This document shows, piece by piece, positions 8,030 through 16,508 of a stretch of DNA of 44,904 nt. The position numbers and the translations under genes were made by a program. Each line of letters begins with the position of its first letter. Positions within the stretch are counted from its first letter, which is position 1. The DNA is from Bacteroidales bacterium (GTDB taxonomy: Bacteria > Bacteroidota > Bacteroidia > Bacteroidales > Muribaculaceae). The stretch is from assembly GCA_004557565.1 (NCBI GenBank), contig SFGS01000034.1, positions 1 to 44,904 of the forward strand. Direction: 5' to 3'. Below the pieces are notes generated by a model. That model searched no databases. It saw only the letters and a program-made list of their open reading frames with translations, and had not been told where the DNA came from.

Positions 8030-9232
8030 ATGAATGCGATGAAATCTATTTTGCTGTCGGCATTGGTGTGCGGTGGCATTTCTTCGGCTTTTGCCGATGT
8101 GGTGACTCCTGAATCCACAGGCTTTAAGTTTACCGACACGAAAGTGGTGCCCACCACATCCATTAAAAATCAAAGCGAGACAGGCACTTGCTGGTGCTTC
8201 TCGGTGGTGGCTTTCCTCGAAAACGAGATTATCCGCACTTCTGGCAAGAGTGTGGATTTGAGCGAAATGTTTGTGGTGAGGAACCTCTATCCCGAAAAGG
8301 CGCAGAAGTTTATGCGTATGGAGGGCGAAATCCGCTTCAATCAAGGCGGTGGCGTGAAAGACGTGCTCTATGCTTGGGATAAATACGGCATGGTGCCCGA
8401 AAGCGTGTATTCGGGACTTAATTACGGTGAGGAGATTCACGACCACCTCGAACTCATTGCCGGTTTGAAGGGCTATTTGAAAGGCATTGTGGCGAAACCC
8501 AGCAAACGCTATTCCACCGCATGGCTTCGTGGCGTGAACGGCATTCTTGACGCGTATCTCGGTGAGGTGCCCGAAAAGTTTGAAGTTGATGGCGTGGAAT
8601 ACACCCCAAAAACCTATGCGGCCTCATTCGGATTGAATATGGTCGACTACAAAGCATTCACCTCGTTTACACATCACCCATTTTATCAGGAGTTCATTAT
8701 CGAGATTCCCGACAACTGGCTCTGGACACCCCTGATGAATGTGCCACTCGATGAAATGGAGCAAATCGTGGACAATGCCATCATGAACGGCTATTCCGTG
8801 GCTTGGGCTGCCGACATGAGTGAAAAGAGTTGGCAGTGGGACAACGGTTATGCCATTCTACCCCAACTCAAAACCGAGGCAAACATGACTGCCAAGGAAA
8901 AGGAAAGATGGAAACGCCTGCCCGATGCCGACCGTGAAAGTGTACTTTATGAATTTTTCGGACCACAACCCGAAATTGAGGTTACTCAAAAAGTTCGCCA
9001 GCAGATGTTCGACTCGTTTGAGACCGTTGACGATCACTTGATGGTGATTGTGGGGCTGGCAAAAGACCAGAAGGGCAACAAATACTACAAAGTGAAGAAC
9101 TCATTTGGCACAAACCAAATTTACGATGGCTACATCTACATTTCAAGCGCATATTTCCGTGCCAAGACCATCGATATTATGGTGCATAAAGATGGCGTTC
9201 CAGCAAGTGTTCAATCAAAAATTGTCAAATAA
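8030..9232 (+). CDS. Secreted C1-family cysteine peptidase (bleomycin hydrolase / PepC-like)
   Basis: A 400-residue protein with a signal peptide (residues 1 to about 19, ending SSAFA). The papain-type active site is visible: Gln and Cys in NQSETGTCWCFS (near residues 50-57), His in VDDHLMVIVG (near 345) and Asn in VKNSFG (near 363), in the order and spacing of the bleomycin hydrolase/aminopeptidase C branch. Most PepC enzymes are cytosolic, so export is a Bacteroidales feature. ATG 8030 is chosen because it begins the signal peptide and follows the promoter; ATG 8039 is also possible, while the upstream frame lies ahead of or across the -7 box. The next gene begins five bases after the stop, suggesting co-transcription. 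Confidence 0.87.
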   Translation: MNAMKSILLSALVCGGISSAFADVVTPESTGFKFTDTKVVPTTSIKNQSETGTCWCFSVVAFLENEIIRTSGKSVDLSEMFVVRNLYPEKAQKFMRMEGEIRFNQGGGVKDVLYAWDKYGMVPESVYSGLNYGEEIHDHLELIAGLKGYLKGIVAKPSKRYSTAWLRGVNGILDAYLGEVPEKFEVDGVEYTPKTYAASFGLNMVDYKAFTSFTHHPFYQEFIIEIPDNWLWTPLMNVPLDEMEQIVDNAIMNGYSVAWAADMSEKSWQWDNGYAILPQLKTEANMTAKEKERWKRLPDADRESVLYEFFGPQPEIEVTQKVRQQMFDSFETVDDHLMVIVGLAKDQKGNKYYKVKNSFGTNQIYDGYIYISSAYFRAKTIDIMVHKDGVPASVQSKIVK

Positions 9233-9237
9233 CGGTA

Positions 9238-10305
9238 ATGTACGACATCGACGAAATATATTACGACGCAATCGACCTGCTGAAAGCCATGGTGGCAGTT
9301 CCATCGTTCAGCAGAGAGGAAAAGGCTGTGGCAGATGTGGTGGAACAGGCGATGACCAAGTTTGGGCTTTGCCCCAAGCGCTATGCCAACAATGTGTGGT
9401 GTCAAAGCCAAGATTTCTGCCCCGATAAGCCCACCATTTTGCTCAATGCGCATATCGACACGGTGAAGGTGGCAGAGGGCTGGCAACATTCGCCTTTCGC
9501 TGCCACAGAGGAAGATGATGCCATTTATGGCTTGGGAACAAACGATGATGGGGCTTCCGTGGTGTCGCTGATGGCGGCATTTAGGGCGTTGACCACCATG
9601 CCACAACCTTACAACCTTGTGTTTTTGGCTTCGGCAGAAGAGGAAGTGAGTGGCAAGAATGGCGTTGAGGCTGTGCTTCCGATGCTTCCACCCATTCACT
9701 TCGCATTGGTGGGCGAACCTACCAATATGCAGCCAGCCATTGCCGAGAAAGGACTGATGGTGCTTGACGGCGAGATAAAGGGCGTGGCAGGTCATGCGGC
9801 ACGCAACGAGGGCGTGAATGCTATCTATAAGGCGATAGATGTGATTGACACGCTCCGCCATTTCCGTTTTGAAAAGGAGTCGGAAATGCTGGGACCTGTG
9901 AAGATTTCGGTCACTAAAATCGAGGCTGGCACCCAGCACAATGTGGTGCCCGACAAATGCACCATACTCGTAGATGTGCGCACCACCGATGTGTATTCAA
10001 ACGAGGAAACCTTGCAGATACTGCGCGATGCTGTGCCTGAATGCACTCTCACGCCACACTCCACCCGACTGAATCCATCGGGCATTAGCGCATCGCACCC
10101 CGTGGTGGCTCGTGCCGAAATGTTGGGCAAAACGCCGTTCGGATCGCCCACGCTCAGCGACCAGGCATTGATGCCATTCCCCAGCCTGAAAATGGGTCCT
10201 GGCGATTCGGCACGAAGTCACACAGCCGACGAATACATCAAACCGCTTGAAATTCGCCAAGCCATCGACGAATACATCATCATCCTCAATGGCCTCACGC
10301 TATAG
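9238..10305 (+). CDS. argE: M20 deacylase, ArgE-type (acetyl- or succinyl-ornithine/citrulline)
   Basis: A 355-residue cytosolic zinc amidohydrolase. Metal and catalytic residues are in place: NAHIDTV (His and the following Asp, near residue 70), GLGTNDDGAS (bridging Asp, near 102), SAEEEVSG (catalytic Glu, near 135), VGEPTN and a late His in ARSHTADEY. The dimerisation-domain motif GHAARNEG is also present. It closely resembles the proteins annotated ArgE in Bacteroides. In that group the deacylated substrate may be a succinylated rather than an acetylated intermediate of arginine synthesis. It lies five bases after the C1 peptidase, so a general aminoacylase or peptidase role cannot be excluded. 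The stop is TAG. Confidence 0.78.
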   Translation: MYDIDEIYYDAIDLLKAMVAVPSFSREEKAVADVVEQAMTKFGLCPKRYANNVWCQSQDFCPDKPTILLNAHIDTVKVAEGWQHSPFAATEEDDAIYGLGTNDDGASVVSLMAAFRALTTMPQPYNLVFLASAEEEVSGKNGVEAVLPMLPPIHFALVGEPTNMQPAIAEKGLMVLDGEIKGVAGHAARNEGVNAIYKAIDVIDTLRHFRFEKESEMLGPVKISVTKIEAGTQHNVVPDKCTILVDVRTTDVYSNEETLQILRDAVPECTLTPHSTRLNPSGISASHPVVARAEMLGKTPFGSPTLSDQALMPFPSLKMGPGDSARSHTADEYIKPLEIRQAIDEYIIILNGLTL

Positions 10306-10356
10306 AGCGGAGGGAATGAAGAAACTGCTCAGTGGATAAATACTGGGGGACTGAAA

Positions 10357-10885
10357 CAAAAACATAAAAAACAGCCTTTTAGCGATGCCAGTGCTTCGCA
10401 CCTGTCGTTAGTGCTGCGGCATGTCTGATTTCAAGCTGTGGCTTGAATCAGCCACACCTCATCACCAACGCCGCCCTCCCCAGCGAGGGCGGTGGCATCG
10501 CCAAAAGGATAAAAACCGCTCGCCTTCGGCGAAAAACCAAACCTGGTAGTGACGTGATACTTCATGTCTGCCCATAATTGTGATATCATGTTGAATATCA
10601 ATCATTTGTCGTGGGCGCGAAGTATCGCGTCCCTACCATGCAAAATCGTTTGGGAGATAGATACAACCTCTTTTCAAGAAATCATGTTATCATCAGGGGT
10701 TTTTCGCCGTGAAACGGCGAGTGGTTTTTATCCTTGGTGTAAAGTGGAAGACCCTCGTAAGAGGGTGGCGGATGGATTGTGTGGTTGGCGGCATGGAAAC
10801 TTGTTTCTAATGACGCCAAGCGCACAGTCGCATCGCCAAATGCGAAGCATTCCACTTTGCTCTAAGGCTGTTTTTTATGTTTTTG
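10357..10885. mobile_element. Foldback (MITE-like) non-coding element
   Basis: A ~530 bp stretch is bounded by a perfect 22 bp inverted repeat (10357-10378 and 10864-10885). Further inside, 10505-10538 pairs imperfectly with 10698-10735, including an AAGGATAAAAACC / GGTTTTTATCCTT block. Each arm also contains its own local hairpins, for example CCGCCCTC/GAGGGCGG at 10471-10492 and CGCC/GGCG at 10521-10531. The central ~150 bp is unique and contains a small GC-rich hairpin near 10613-10633. No transposase or convincing ORF is present. The right end recurs at the start of the window, which shows the element is dispersed. No target-site duplication could be assigned with confidence. It lies between argE and ctp, which converge on it. 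Confidence 0.7.
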
Positions 10886-10951
10886 TTTTTTGATTCCATT
10901 CATGATTCGGCAACAATGCATAATCTATCTCCTGAAGTTTTCCACTGAACC
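10819..10951. repeat. Dispersed repeat, copy matching window positions 1-134
   Basis: Aligns to bases 1-134 with a handful of mismatches. Similarity continues past the terminal inverted repeat at 10885 for about 65 bp and then fades, so the unit that was copied is larger than the inverted-repeat-bounded part. Confidence 0.8.
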
Positions 10952-10959
10952 GAAGAAAC

Positions 10960-10996
10960 AGTAAGGGACGCGATTTCGTTTATCGCGTCCCTTACT
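10960..10996 (-). terminator. Strong hairpin downstream of ctp
   Basis: A perfect 15 bp stem (AGTAAGGGACGCGAT with its complement) closes a 7 nt loop, ending 20 bp beyond the ctp stop codon. On the minus strand it is followed by TGTTTCTT, so it could terminate ctp. A shorter hairpin with the same half-sequence (TATCGCGTCCC) lies at 10613-10633, so it may instead belong to a repeated palindrome family. Confidence 0.6.
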
Positions 10997-11016
10997 TGTA
11001 TCATGTGATGTGGGGA

Positions 11017-12669
11017 TTATTTCTTTTGTGCTGCTTTTGCTTTGTGCTTGGCGGCAATTTTTTCGTATTCGGTGTTGCCGGTGGTGAGCAGGGTGTTATA
11101 GCGAGCGTCGTCGTTGATGAGGCGTAGTGCTTCTTGCAAATCCTTGTTGCAGTGGCTCACGATAATGCTGTAGGCACTGTCGTCGCTAAACACATCACGG
11201 CAAATCAAACCCTTCAGGAAGGTGTGGAACACATTCTTGCTGATGTTGTATTGCTCCTCATTGTATTTCACCTTTTCCTTTTCACCAGTAGCGATGAAGT
11301 CTTTCATGTCGGCATCGGTAAGGTGGAATTTCGCATCAAAATCCTTCACGCTCTTGTAGTTGGCTTTGAGTTCGGCACGGTGCTTGTCCACATAGTCGAG
11401 CGCGAATTGGTAAATCACGCCCTTGGCAAGCATGTCGCGGTAATATTTGCTGTATTCAGTGGTGTCGACCGGCACAAACACATCAGGCATGATGCCGCCA
11501 CCGCCATACACGGTGCGCTTTTTCACCAGCGAGGTGTATTTGAGTGAATCGTTGAACTGAATGCTGTCGATGTTGTAGTATTCGCCAGCGTTGTAGCGGT
11601 CGAGCAAATCCTCGTCGTAGCCTTTCTTGTTGCCCTTGGTGTAAGGCTTCTGAATGCAGCGGCCCGATGGGGTGTGGTAGCGTGCCACTGTGAGGCGCAT
11701 CATTGAGCCGTCTTCAAATTTGATGGGGCGTTGCACCAAGCCCTTGCCGAATGAGCGACGACCAATCACCAAACCACGGTCCCAGTCTTGAATGGCACCA
11801 GCGAAGATTTCAGATGCGCTGGCACTATATTGGCTCATCAACACCACCAGTTTTATATCTTTGAAATTGCCGTAACCGTTGGCTTTCGCTTCGTTGCGAG
11901 GCGAGTTGCTGCCCTCGGTATATACAATCATCTGGTCCTTATCGAGAAATTCATTCACCATCTGAATAGCCGCATCCATATAGCCGCCACCATTGTCGGA
12001 GAGGTCGATAATCAACTGCTTCATACCTTCCTTTTTCAACTTTTTCAGCGCGTCCATCATTTCCTTGTAGGTTTTTGCGCCGAAACTTGAAATCTTCACA
12101 TAGCCGGTTTTGCTGTCGAGCATGTAGCTTGCATCTACGCTGCGCAATGGAATACGATCGCGAGTGATTACGAAGGTAATCAACTCTGGATTTGAGCCGC
12201 GCTTCACCTTCACAGTCACCTTTGTGCCTTTTTTGCCACGGAGTTTTTTCTGAATGTCGGTGTTTTTGAGTTTCACACCGGCAATGGTGGTGTCGTTCAC
12301 AAAAATGATACGGTCGCCAGGCAGAATGCCCACACGCTCCGATGGACCGTTCACAATGGTTTGAATCACATAAAGCGTGTCTTGCTTCATGTTGTACTGT
12401 ATGCCGATACCGGAAAATTCGCCCTGAAGTGGTTCTTCCAATTCCTTGGTTTCCTTAGCGGTGGTGAAAGCGGAGTGAGGGTCGAGTTTTTCGAGCATAC
12501 CCACGATAGCGTCTTCCACGAGTTTCTTTTCATCCACGGAATCGACATAGAGCGCATTGATTGCATACTCTGCGTTGAGCAGTTTTTGCAAGTTGGCAGG
12601 CATTCGTTGGCCCACCATGCAAGTGATGGTCAACGCCGCAAATGCGAAACAGATAAGTCTTTTTTTCAT
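11017..12669 (-). CDS. C-terminal processing protease, S41 family with PDZ domain
   Basis: A 550-residue exported serine protease. It has a short signal peptide (residues 1 to about 19), a helical N-terminal part, a PDZ domain (about 85-165, with the GIGIQY carboxylate-binding-loop region and GDRIIFVND), and a catalytic domain with DLSDNGGG, the serine-containing SQYSASASEIF (near residue 280-287) and, 25 residues later, the lysine in SFGKGLVQ. This Ser/Lys dyad is typical of CtpA/Prc proteases that trim the C-termini of envelope proteins. It is the third gene of the run parE-coaD-ctp, starting 40 bp after coaD. The ctpA/prc names are not assigned because several paralogues are usual in Bacteroidales. 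Confidence 0.92.
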   Translation of the reverse strand: MKKRLICFAFAALTITCMVGQRMPANLQKLLNAEYAINALYVDSVDEKKLVEDAIVGMLEKLDPHSAFTTAKETKELEEPLQGEFSGIGIQYNMKQDTLYVIQTIVNGPSERVGILPGDRIIFVNDTTIAGVKLKNTDIQKKLRGKKGTKVTVKVKRGSNPELITFVITRDRIPLRSVDASYMLDSKTGYVKISSFGAKTYKEMMDALKKLKKEGMKQLIIDLSDNGGGYMDAAIQMVNEFLDKDQMIVYTEGSNSPRNEAKANGYGNFKDIKLVVLMSQYSASASEIFAGAIQDWDRGLVIGRRSFGKGLVQRPIKFEDGSMMRLTVARYHTPSGRCIQKPYTKGNKKGYDEDLLDRYNAGEYYNIDSIQFNDSLKYTSLVKKRTVYGGGGIMPDVFVPVDTTEYSKYYRDMLAKGVIYQFALDYVDKHRAELKANYKSVKDFDAKFHLTDADMKDFIATGEKEKVKYNEEQYNISKNVFHTFLKGLICRDVFSDDSAYSIIVSHCNKDLQEALRLINDDARYNTLLTTGNTEYEKIAAKHKAKAAQKK

Positions 12670-12709
12670 ATCTATACGGTTTTTATTGAGTGTAGATTGA
12701 TTTGTATGC

Positions 12710-13204
12710 CTATGGTTTAAAAGTTTTCACTTTTTCCAGCATCTCGGTGCTGAGATGCTCAGGCATATAATCCTTTATTTCTTTGTCAAATTTTAGCAAT
12801 TCTCTAACAATGGTGGAACTGATGTGGCTGGTGGCTGGTGAGGTGTAGAGCAGTACGGTTTCGATTCCCGACAGGCGCAAGTTTACCTCGGCGTTGCCTT
12901 TCTCGTATTCGAAATCGATGGTGTTTCTCACGCCACGGAGCAGACAGCAAGCGCCCACCTCTTTGGCGATATTCACCGTCAAGCCCTCGCTGCACACCAC
13001 TTTCACTCGACTTTCGCCCTTGAACGTATCTTCAATGAGCCTTACACGCAAATCCACAGGCAGGAAGCCGTGCTTTCGGCTGTTGTGAACCACGGCAATC
13101 ACCACCTCGTCGAAAATCGAGAGGGCGCGCATCACGATGGATTCGTGACCACGGGTGAAGGGGTCGAATGAGCCTTGAAAAAGGGCGATTCTCTTGTTTG
13201 CCAT
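12710..13204 (-). CDS. coaD: Phosphopantetheine adenylyltransferase
   Basis: Transfers AMP from ATP to 4'-phosphopantetheine, the penultimate step of coenzyme A synthesis. The 164-residue protein carries the nucleotidyltransferase signature GSFDPFTRGHE (residues 9-19; the T/HxGH motif is TRGH) and the late ISSTIVREL motif near residue 127. Length matches the family (about 160). ATG 13204 is used because it begins MANKRIALFQG; an in-frame TTG at 13258 would overlap the parE 3' end. It starts 22 bp downstream of the parE stop. Confidence 0.96.
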   Translation of the reverse strand: MANKRIALFQGSFDPFTRGHESIVMRALSIFDEVVIAVVHNSRKHGFLPVDLRVRLIEDTFKGESRVKVVCSEGLTVNIAKEVGACCLLRGVRNTIDFEYEKGNAEVNLRLSGIETVLLYTSPATSHISSTIVRELLKFDKEIKDYMPEHLSTEMLEKVKTFKP

Positions 13205-13226
13205 ATCGCTATGCAGTGTTAGGTGA

Positions 13227-15182
13227 TTAATGCAGTGTGATATCTTCCTCGTCTTCAATCACGAGGTTGTCGATGATAAATTCCTGACGCTCCATGGTGT
13301 TTTTGCCCATGTAGAACTCCAGCAATTTGTTTACAGTGTCTTCCTTGCGCAGATGCACGCGGTCGAGCCTCATCTCAGGACCGATAAAGTCGGCAAATTC
13401 CTCAGGGTCGATTTCACCAAGACCTTTGAATCGTGTGATTTCCGCCTTGTCGCCAAGTTTGTTGATGGCGGTGATGCGTTCCTCGTCGTTGTAGCAATAG
13501 TAAGTTTCGGGCTTCGTCTTTTTCGACTCCTTGCCGCCGCTCTTGCGTTTCGCCTCCTTCTTGTTGCGAATACGGAAAAGTGGCGTTTGAAGGATATAGA
13601 GGTGCCCGGTCTTTACCAGTTCGGGGCAGAATTGCAGGAAGTAGGTGAGCAACAAGAGGCGAATGTGCATACCATCGACATCCGCATCGGTAGCCACAAT
13701 CACCTTGTTGTAGCGCAGTCCGTCGATGCCGTCCTCAATGTTGAGAGCTGCTTGCAGAAGTGCAAATTCCTCATTTTCCACCACCTTTTTCGCTGCCAGC
13801 CCGTAGGTGTTCAGTGGTTTACCACGAAGCGAGAACACGGCTTGTGTTTCCACATCGCGGATTTTGGTGATAGAACCACTTGCCGACAGACCCTCGGTGA
13901 TGAAGATGGATGTTTCCTCACGGCGGTCGTTGTCTTTCGGTGCGCGTGTGTCGTTGAAGTGCACACGGCAGTCGCGCAGTTTACTGTTGTGGAGCGCCAC
14001 TTTCTTGGCACGCTCACGAGCGGCTTTCGTGACGCCGGCAATGGCTTTACGCTCTTTCTCGCTTGCCAGAATCTTCTTCAACATGATTTCGGCGGTGGTG
14101 GCATCTTTGTGGAGATAGTCGTCAAGTTCCTTTTTCACGAAGTCGTTGATAAACTTGTAGATTGTAGGACCGTCTTTCCACATCACACTACTGCCGAGTT
14201 TGATTTTGGTTTGCGACTCAAACACAGGCTCCTCCACCTTAATGCTGATGGCGGCAACCATACCGTTGCGAATGTCGCTGTATTCGAAGTTTTTGCCGTA
14301 AAACTCCTTGATGGTGCGCGACACTGCCTCGCGGAACGCGGTTTGGTGCGTACCACCCTGTGTGGTGTGCTGGCTGTTGACAAACGAATAAAATTCCTCG
14401 CCCACCTGTGCCGCGTGCGTTACTACGATTTCGATGTCTTCGCCACGGAAGTGCATTATGGGGTAGAGAGGGTCGTTGGTCATGTTTTCCTTCAGCAAGT
14501 CGCTGAGGCCGTTGCGTGAATGGTAGCGTTTGCCGTTGAAAATCAGCGTGAGTCCGGTGTTCAAGAACGAATAGTTCTTAATCATCGCCTCGATGATATG
14601 GTTGCGGAACTCGTAGTTTTTGAAGATGGTGGCATCGGGGGTGAATTTCACGAATGTGCCGTTTTCCTCATTTGGGTCGGGCACGATGCCGCTCTCTTCC
14701 ACCACAAGCCCCTGCTCATAGGTGACAGAGGCACTTTGACCGTCGCGTGTGGAGCGAATGTAGAAGTGACTTGAAAGTGCGTTCACAGCCTTGATACCCA
14801 CACCGTTCAGACCCACAGAGCGTTTGTAGTTCTTTGAGTCGTACTTGCCGCCGGTGTTCATTTTGCTTGATGCGTCCTTCACTTGGTCGAGCGGAATGCC
14901 ACGGCCATAGTCGCGGATAGTGACGCTGCCATCTTCCACATCAATGCTGATGATGGGTTGCTTGGCGAATCCGGTGTTGAATTCGTCGATACTGTTGTCC
15001 ATCACCTCCTTGATGAGCACATAGATGCCATCGTCGCTTTGCGAGCCGTCGCCAAGTTTGCCGATATACATACCAGGGCGCAGACGGATATGCTCACGCG
15101 GGGTGAGGGTGACCAGTTTGTCGTAACCGCCATTGTCGCTGGGTTGTTGTGCGCTATCTTTCAATTCAAGTTCTTCAGCCAT
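13227..15182 (-). CDS. parE: DNA topoisomerase IV subunit B (ParE/GyrB family)
   Basis: ATPase subunit of a type IIA topoisomerase. In the 651 residues can be seen the GHKL ATPase motifs EVMDNSIDEF (near 61), DYGRGIP (near 93) and LNGVGIKAVNAL (near 124), the transducer region, and the TOPRIM domain with ITEGLSASGS (near residue 430), ATDADVDGMH (metal-binding DxD) and RFKGLGEIDP. The first TOPRIM motif is EGLSAS rather than the classical EGDSAG of E. coli GyrB/ParE; the glutamate is kept. ParE rather than GyrB is inferred from this motif and the relatively short length. First gene of the parE-coaD-ctp run, with its own promoter. Confidence 0.88.
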   Translation of the reverse strand: MAEELELKDSAQQPSDNGGYDKLVTLTPREHIRLRPGMYIGKLGDGSQSDDGIYVLIKEVMDNSIDEFNTGFAKQPIISIDVEDGSVTIRDYGRGIPLDQVKDASSKMNTGGKYDSKNYKRSVGLNGVGIKAVNALSSHFYIRSTRDGQSASVTYEQGLVVEESGIVPDPNEENGTFVKFTPDATIFKNYEFRNHIIEAMIKNYSFLNTGLTLIFNGKRYHSRNGLSDLLKENMTNDPLYPIMHFRGEDIEIVVTHAAQVGEEFYSFVNSQHTTQGGTHQTAFREAVSRTIKEFYGKNFEYSDIRNGMVAAISIKVEEPVFESQTKIKLGSSVMWKDGPTIYKFINDFVKKELDDYLHKDATTAEIMLKKILASEKERKAIAGVTKAARERAKKVALHNSKLRDCRVHFNDTRAPKDNDRREETSIFITEGLSASGSITKIRDVETQAVFSLRGKPLNTYGLAAKKVVENEEFALLQAALNIEDGIDGLRYNKVIVATDADVDGMHIRLLLLTYFLQFCPELVKTGHLYILQTPLFRIRNKKEAKRKSGGKESKKTKPETYYCYNDEERITAINKLGDKAEITRFKGLGEIDPEEFADFIGPEMRLDRVHLRKEDTVNKLLEFYMGKNTMERQEFIIDNLVIEDEEDITLH

Positions 15183-15235
15183 TATTGTTGGATTCTGATT
15201 TTAGAGAAGCCCACCCATTGTGGGCAATTAACCTA

Positions 15236-15266
15236 CAAATTTACAAATTTTTCCGCACATTCGCAA
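15236..15266 (-). promoter_or_regulatory. Promoter of parE-coaD-ctp
   Basis: On the minus strand TTG (15266-15264), a 20 bp spacer and TAAATTTG (15243-15236). The leader to ATG 15182 would be about 50 nt. Confidence 0.6.
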
Positions 15267-15297
15267 CTTTGTGCCCTGAACTGCCTTATTTAAAGCG

Positions 15298-15326
15298 AAG
15301 GAGGCAAGCCAAAAGCCTGCCTCCTT
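15298..15326 (-). terminator. Probable terminator of the GlmU-like/Ldt/SH3b operon
   Basis: A perfect 9 bp stem AAGGAGGCA / TGCCTCCTT with a loop that itself contains GGC/GCC pairing. It is about 35 bp past the SH3b stop codon. The T-tract on the minus side is weak (CGCTTTAAAT). Confidence 0.55.
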
Positions 15327-15359
15327 GTGATTTAGTGTCGGGATGGGTGGTGATGGGTG

Positions 15360-15860
15360 TTAGTATCGGCGAGCGTATTTGCGCGACACGTAGTAGTAGC
15401 CGTTGCCGTAAGCCACACGCCACCAGTCGCCGCTCACGCCCACGCATTTGAGGATGTCGCCCTTGTTGAGGTGTACTCGTTCGCCATAATAGCTCAGTGG
15501 CGCATAATTCTGCCCTGGGCCCACGCGCAGCAGCACTTTGTTGCCGGTGATGAGCACATTTTCAGGGATAGATGCGGTGGCTTGGTTCACTGGACGAGCG
15601 TAGGAACTGTGAATCCACAGCGTGCGACCGTGGAAACTCACTTCGTAGAAGCCGTTGGAATTGTAACCGGTCCATGAGAGCACTTGCCCCTTCGATGGAT
15701 AGATTGGGGTGCCGTAACTGTCGGTGTAGATGGCGGCGTTTAAGGAAGGGTTGAGGCGAAGACGAACATGGTTGCCAGTGACTCTCACACTTGCTGCCCA
15801 AGCGCTTACGCACATAGTGAACGCCATCATCAATGCGATAAATAATGATCTACTTTTCAT
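15360..15860 (-). CDS. Secreted protein with two bacterial SH3 domains
   Basis: A 166-residue protein with a signal peptide (residues 1 to about 22, ending SAWA) and two SH3b-type units: residues about 24-88 (VTGNHVRLRLNPSLNAA ... LWIHSSYARPV) and about 97-165 (ITGNKVLLRVGPGQNYA ... YYYVSRKYARRY). The NxVxLRxGPGxNY pattern is characteristic. SH3b domains usually bind peptidoglycan or cell-wall peptides; no catalytic domain is attached. It starts 28 bp after the L,D-transpeptidase stop on the same strand, so it is likely a wall-binding partner in the same operon. Confidence 0.85.
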   Translation of the reverse strand: MKSRSLFIALMMAFTMCVSAWAASVRVTGNHVRLRLNPSLNAAIYTDSYGTPIYPSKGQVLSWTGYNSNGFYEVSFHGRTLWIHSSYARPVNQATASIPENVLITGNKVLLRVGPGQNYAPLSYYGERVHLNKGDILKCVGVSGDWWRVAYGNGYYYVSRKYARRY

Positions 15861-15888
15861 ACTTCTTGGTTTTTTGTGGTTGGGTGTT

Positions 15889-16488
15889 TTATTTCTCTAA
15901 TTTCTTTTCCCAGTCATACAGACCTTCGTTTTCTGCTTTGATAATCACCGGCATACCCACATAGGCGTATTTTTCCTTCAGGGTGATGATGTCGGTGTCG
16001 AGCAGGCGAATGCAGCCTTCGCTGGCGCGTCCGGGAACAGAACTCTCATTGTTGGTGCTGCCGTGAATGCCAATGCCGCTGTGGCCAGGGGTGACCAGGC
16101 GCAGGAACCAGTGTCCGTAGGCTTTGATGCTGCCTCTGCCGTCGCGGAAATCATGGTGCCAAGTGGATGCGTCTTGAATTTGGCTGATTCGGAAAGGCTT
16201 CCCCTTTGGCGATTCGGGCGTTTTCATGTCGCCACGCTTTTGCTTGTTTCCCTTGTTTTTGCTCAAGCAGGCAGGAAACTCCTTCACGAGCACGGTGTCG
16301 CCCTTTACCACATCGTAAACCCTGAGGTTCAGGTCCTTTTTAGAAATTACGATAAACGACGATTTGCTCGCCTTGCTCACCTTTTCGGTTTTCGCCTTTT
16401 GGCTGACTTTTTTGGCTTTTGCTTTGCTTTGTGCGGTGGCTGTGCCGATGCACGCTATCGCCACGAGGGCAATGAGTAATTTTTTCAT
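15889..16488 (-). CDS. L,D-transpeptidase (YkuD domain), exported
   Basis: A 199-residue protein. A signal peptide (1 to about 19, ending TATAQ) is followed by a lysine-rich linker (20-45) and a YkuD domain. The active-site signature is present as HGSTNN (near residue 142) followed by SEGCIRLLDTD with the catalytic cysteine near residue 160. Such enzymes make 3-3 peptidoglycan cross-links or attach proteins to the wall. The ATG at 16488 gives the signal peptide directly; the longer in-frame reading runs antiparallel-free through the upstream gene and is rejected. It sits 20 bp after the GlmU-like gene and 28 bp before the SH3b gene, consistent with an envelope operon. Confidence 0.92.
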   Translation of the reverse strand: MKKLLIALVAIACIGTATAQSKAKAKKVSQKAKTEKVSKASKSSFIVISKKDLNLRVYDVVKGDTVLVKEFPACLSKNKGNKQKRGDMKTPESPKGKPFRISQIQDASTWHHDFRDGRGSIKAYGHWFLRLVTPGHSGIGIHGSTNNESSVPGRASEGCIRLLDTDIITLKEKYAYVGMPVIIKAENEGLYDWEKKLEK

Positions 16489-16508
16489 TGATGCTATTGT
16501 TGGGTTGT

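Noticed and set aside
10564..10893. 109-codon ORF inside the foldback element
   Set aside because: It runs through hairpins and the terminal repeat, has no recognisable motif and ends in repeat sequence; not counted as a gene.
13230..14519. 429-codon plus-strand ORF opposite parE
   Set aside because: Shadow of a conserved topoisomerase gene; the translation resembles no protein and is Val/His/Phe-rich as expected for an antisense reading.
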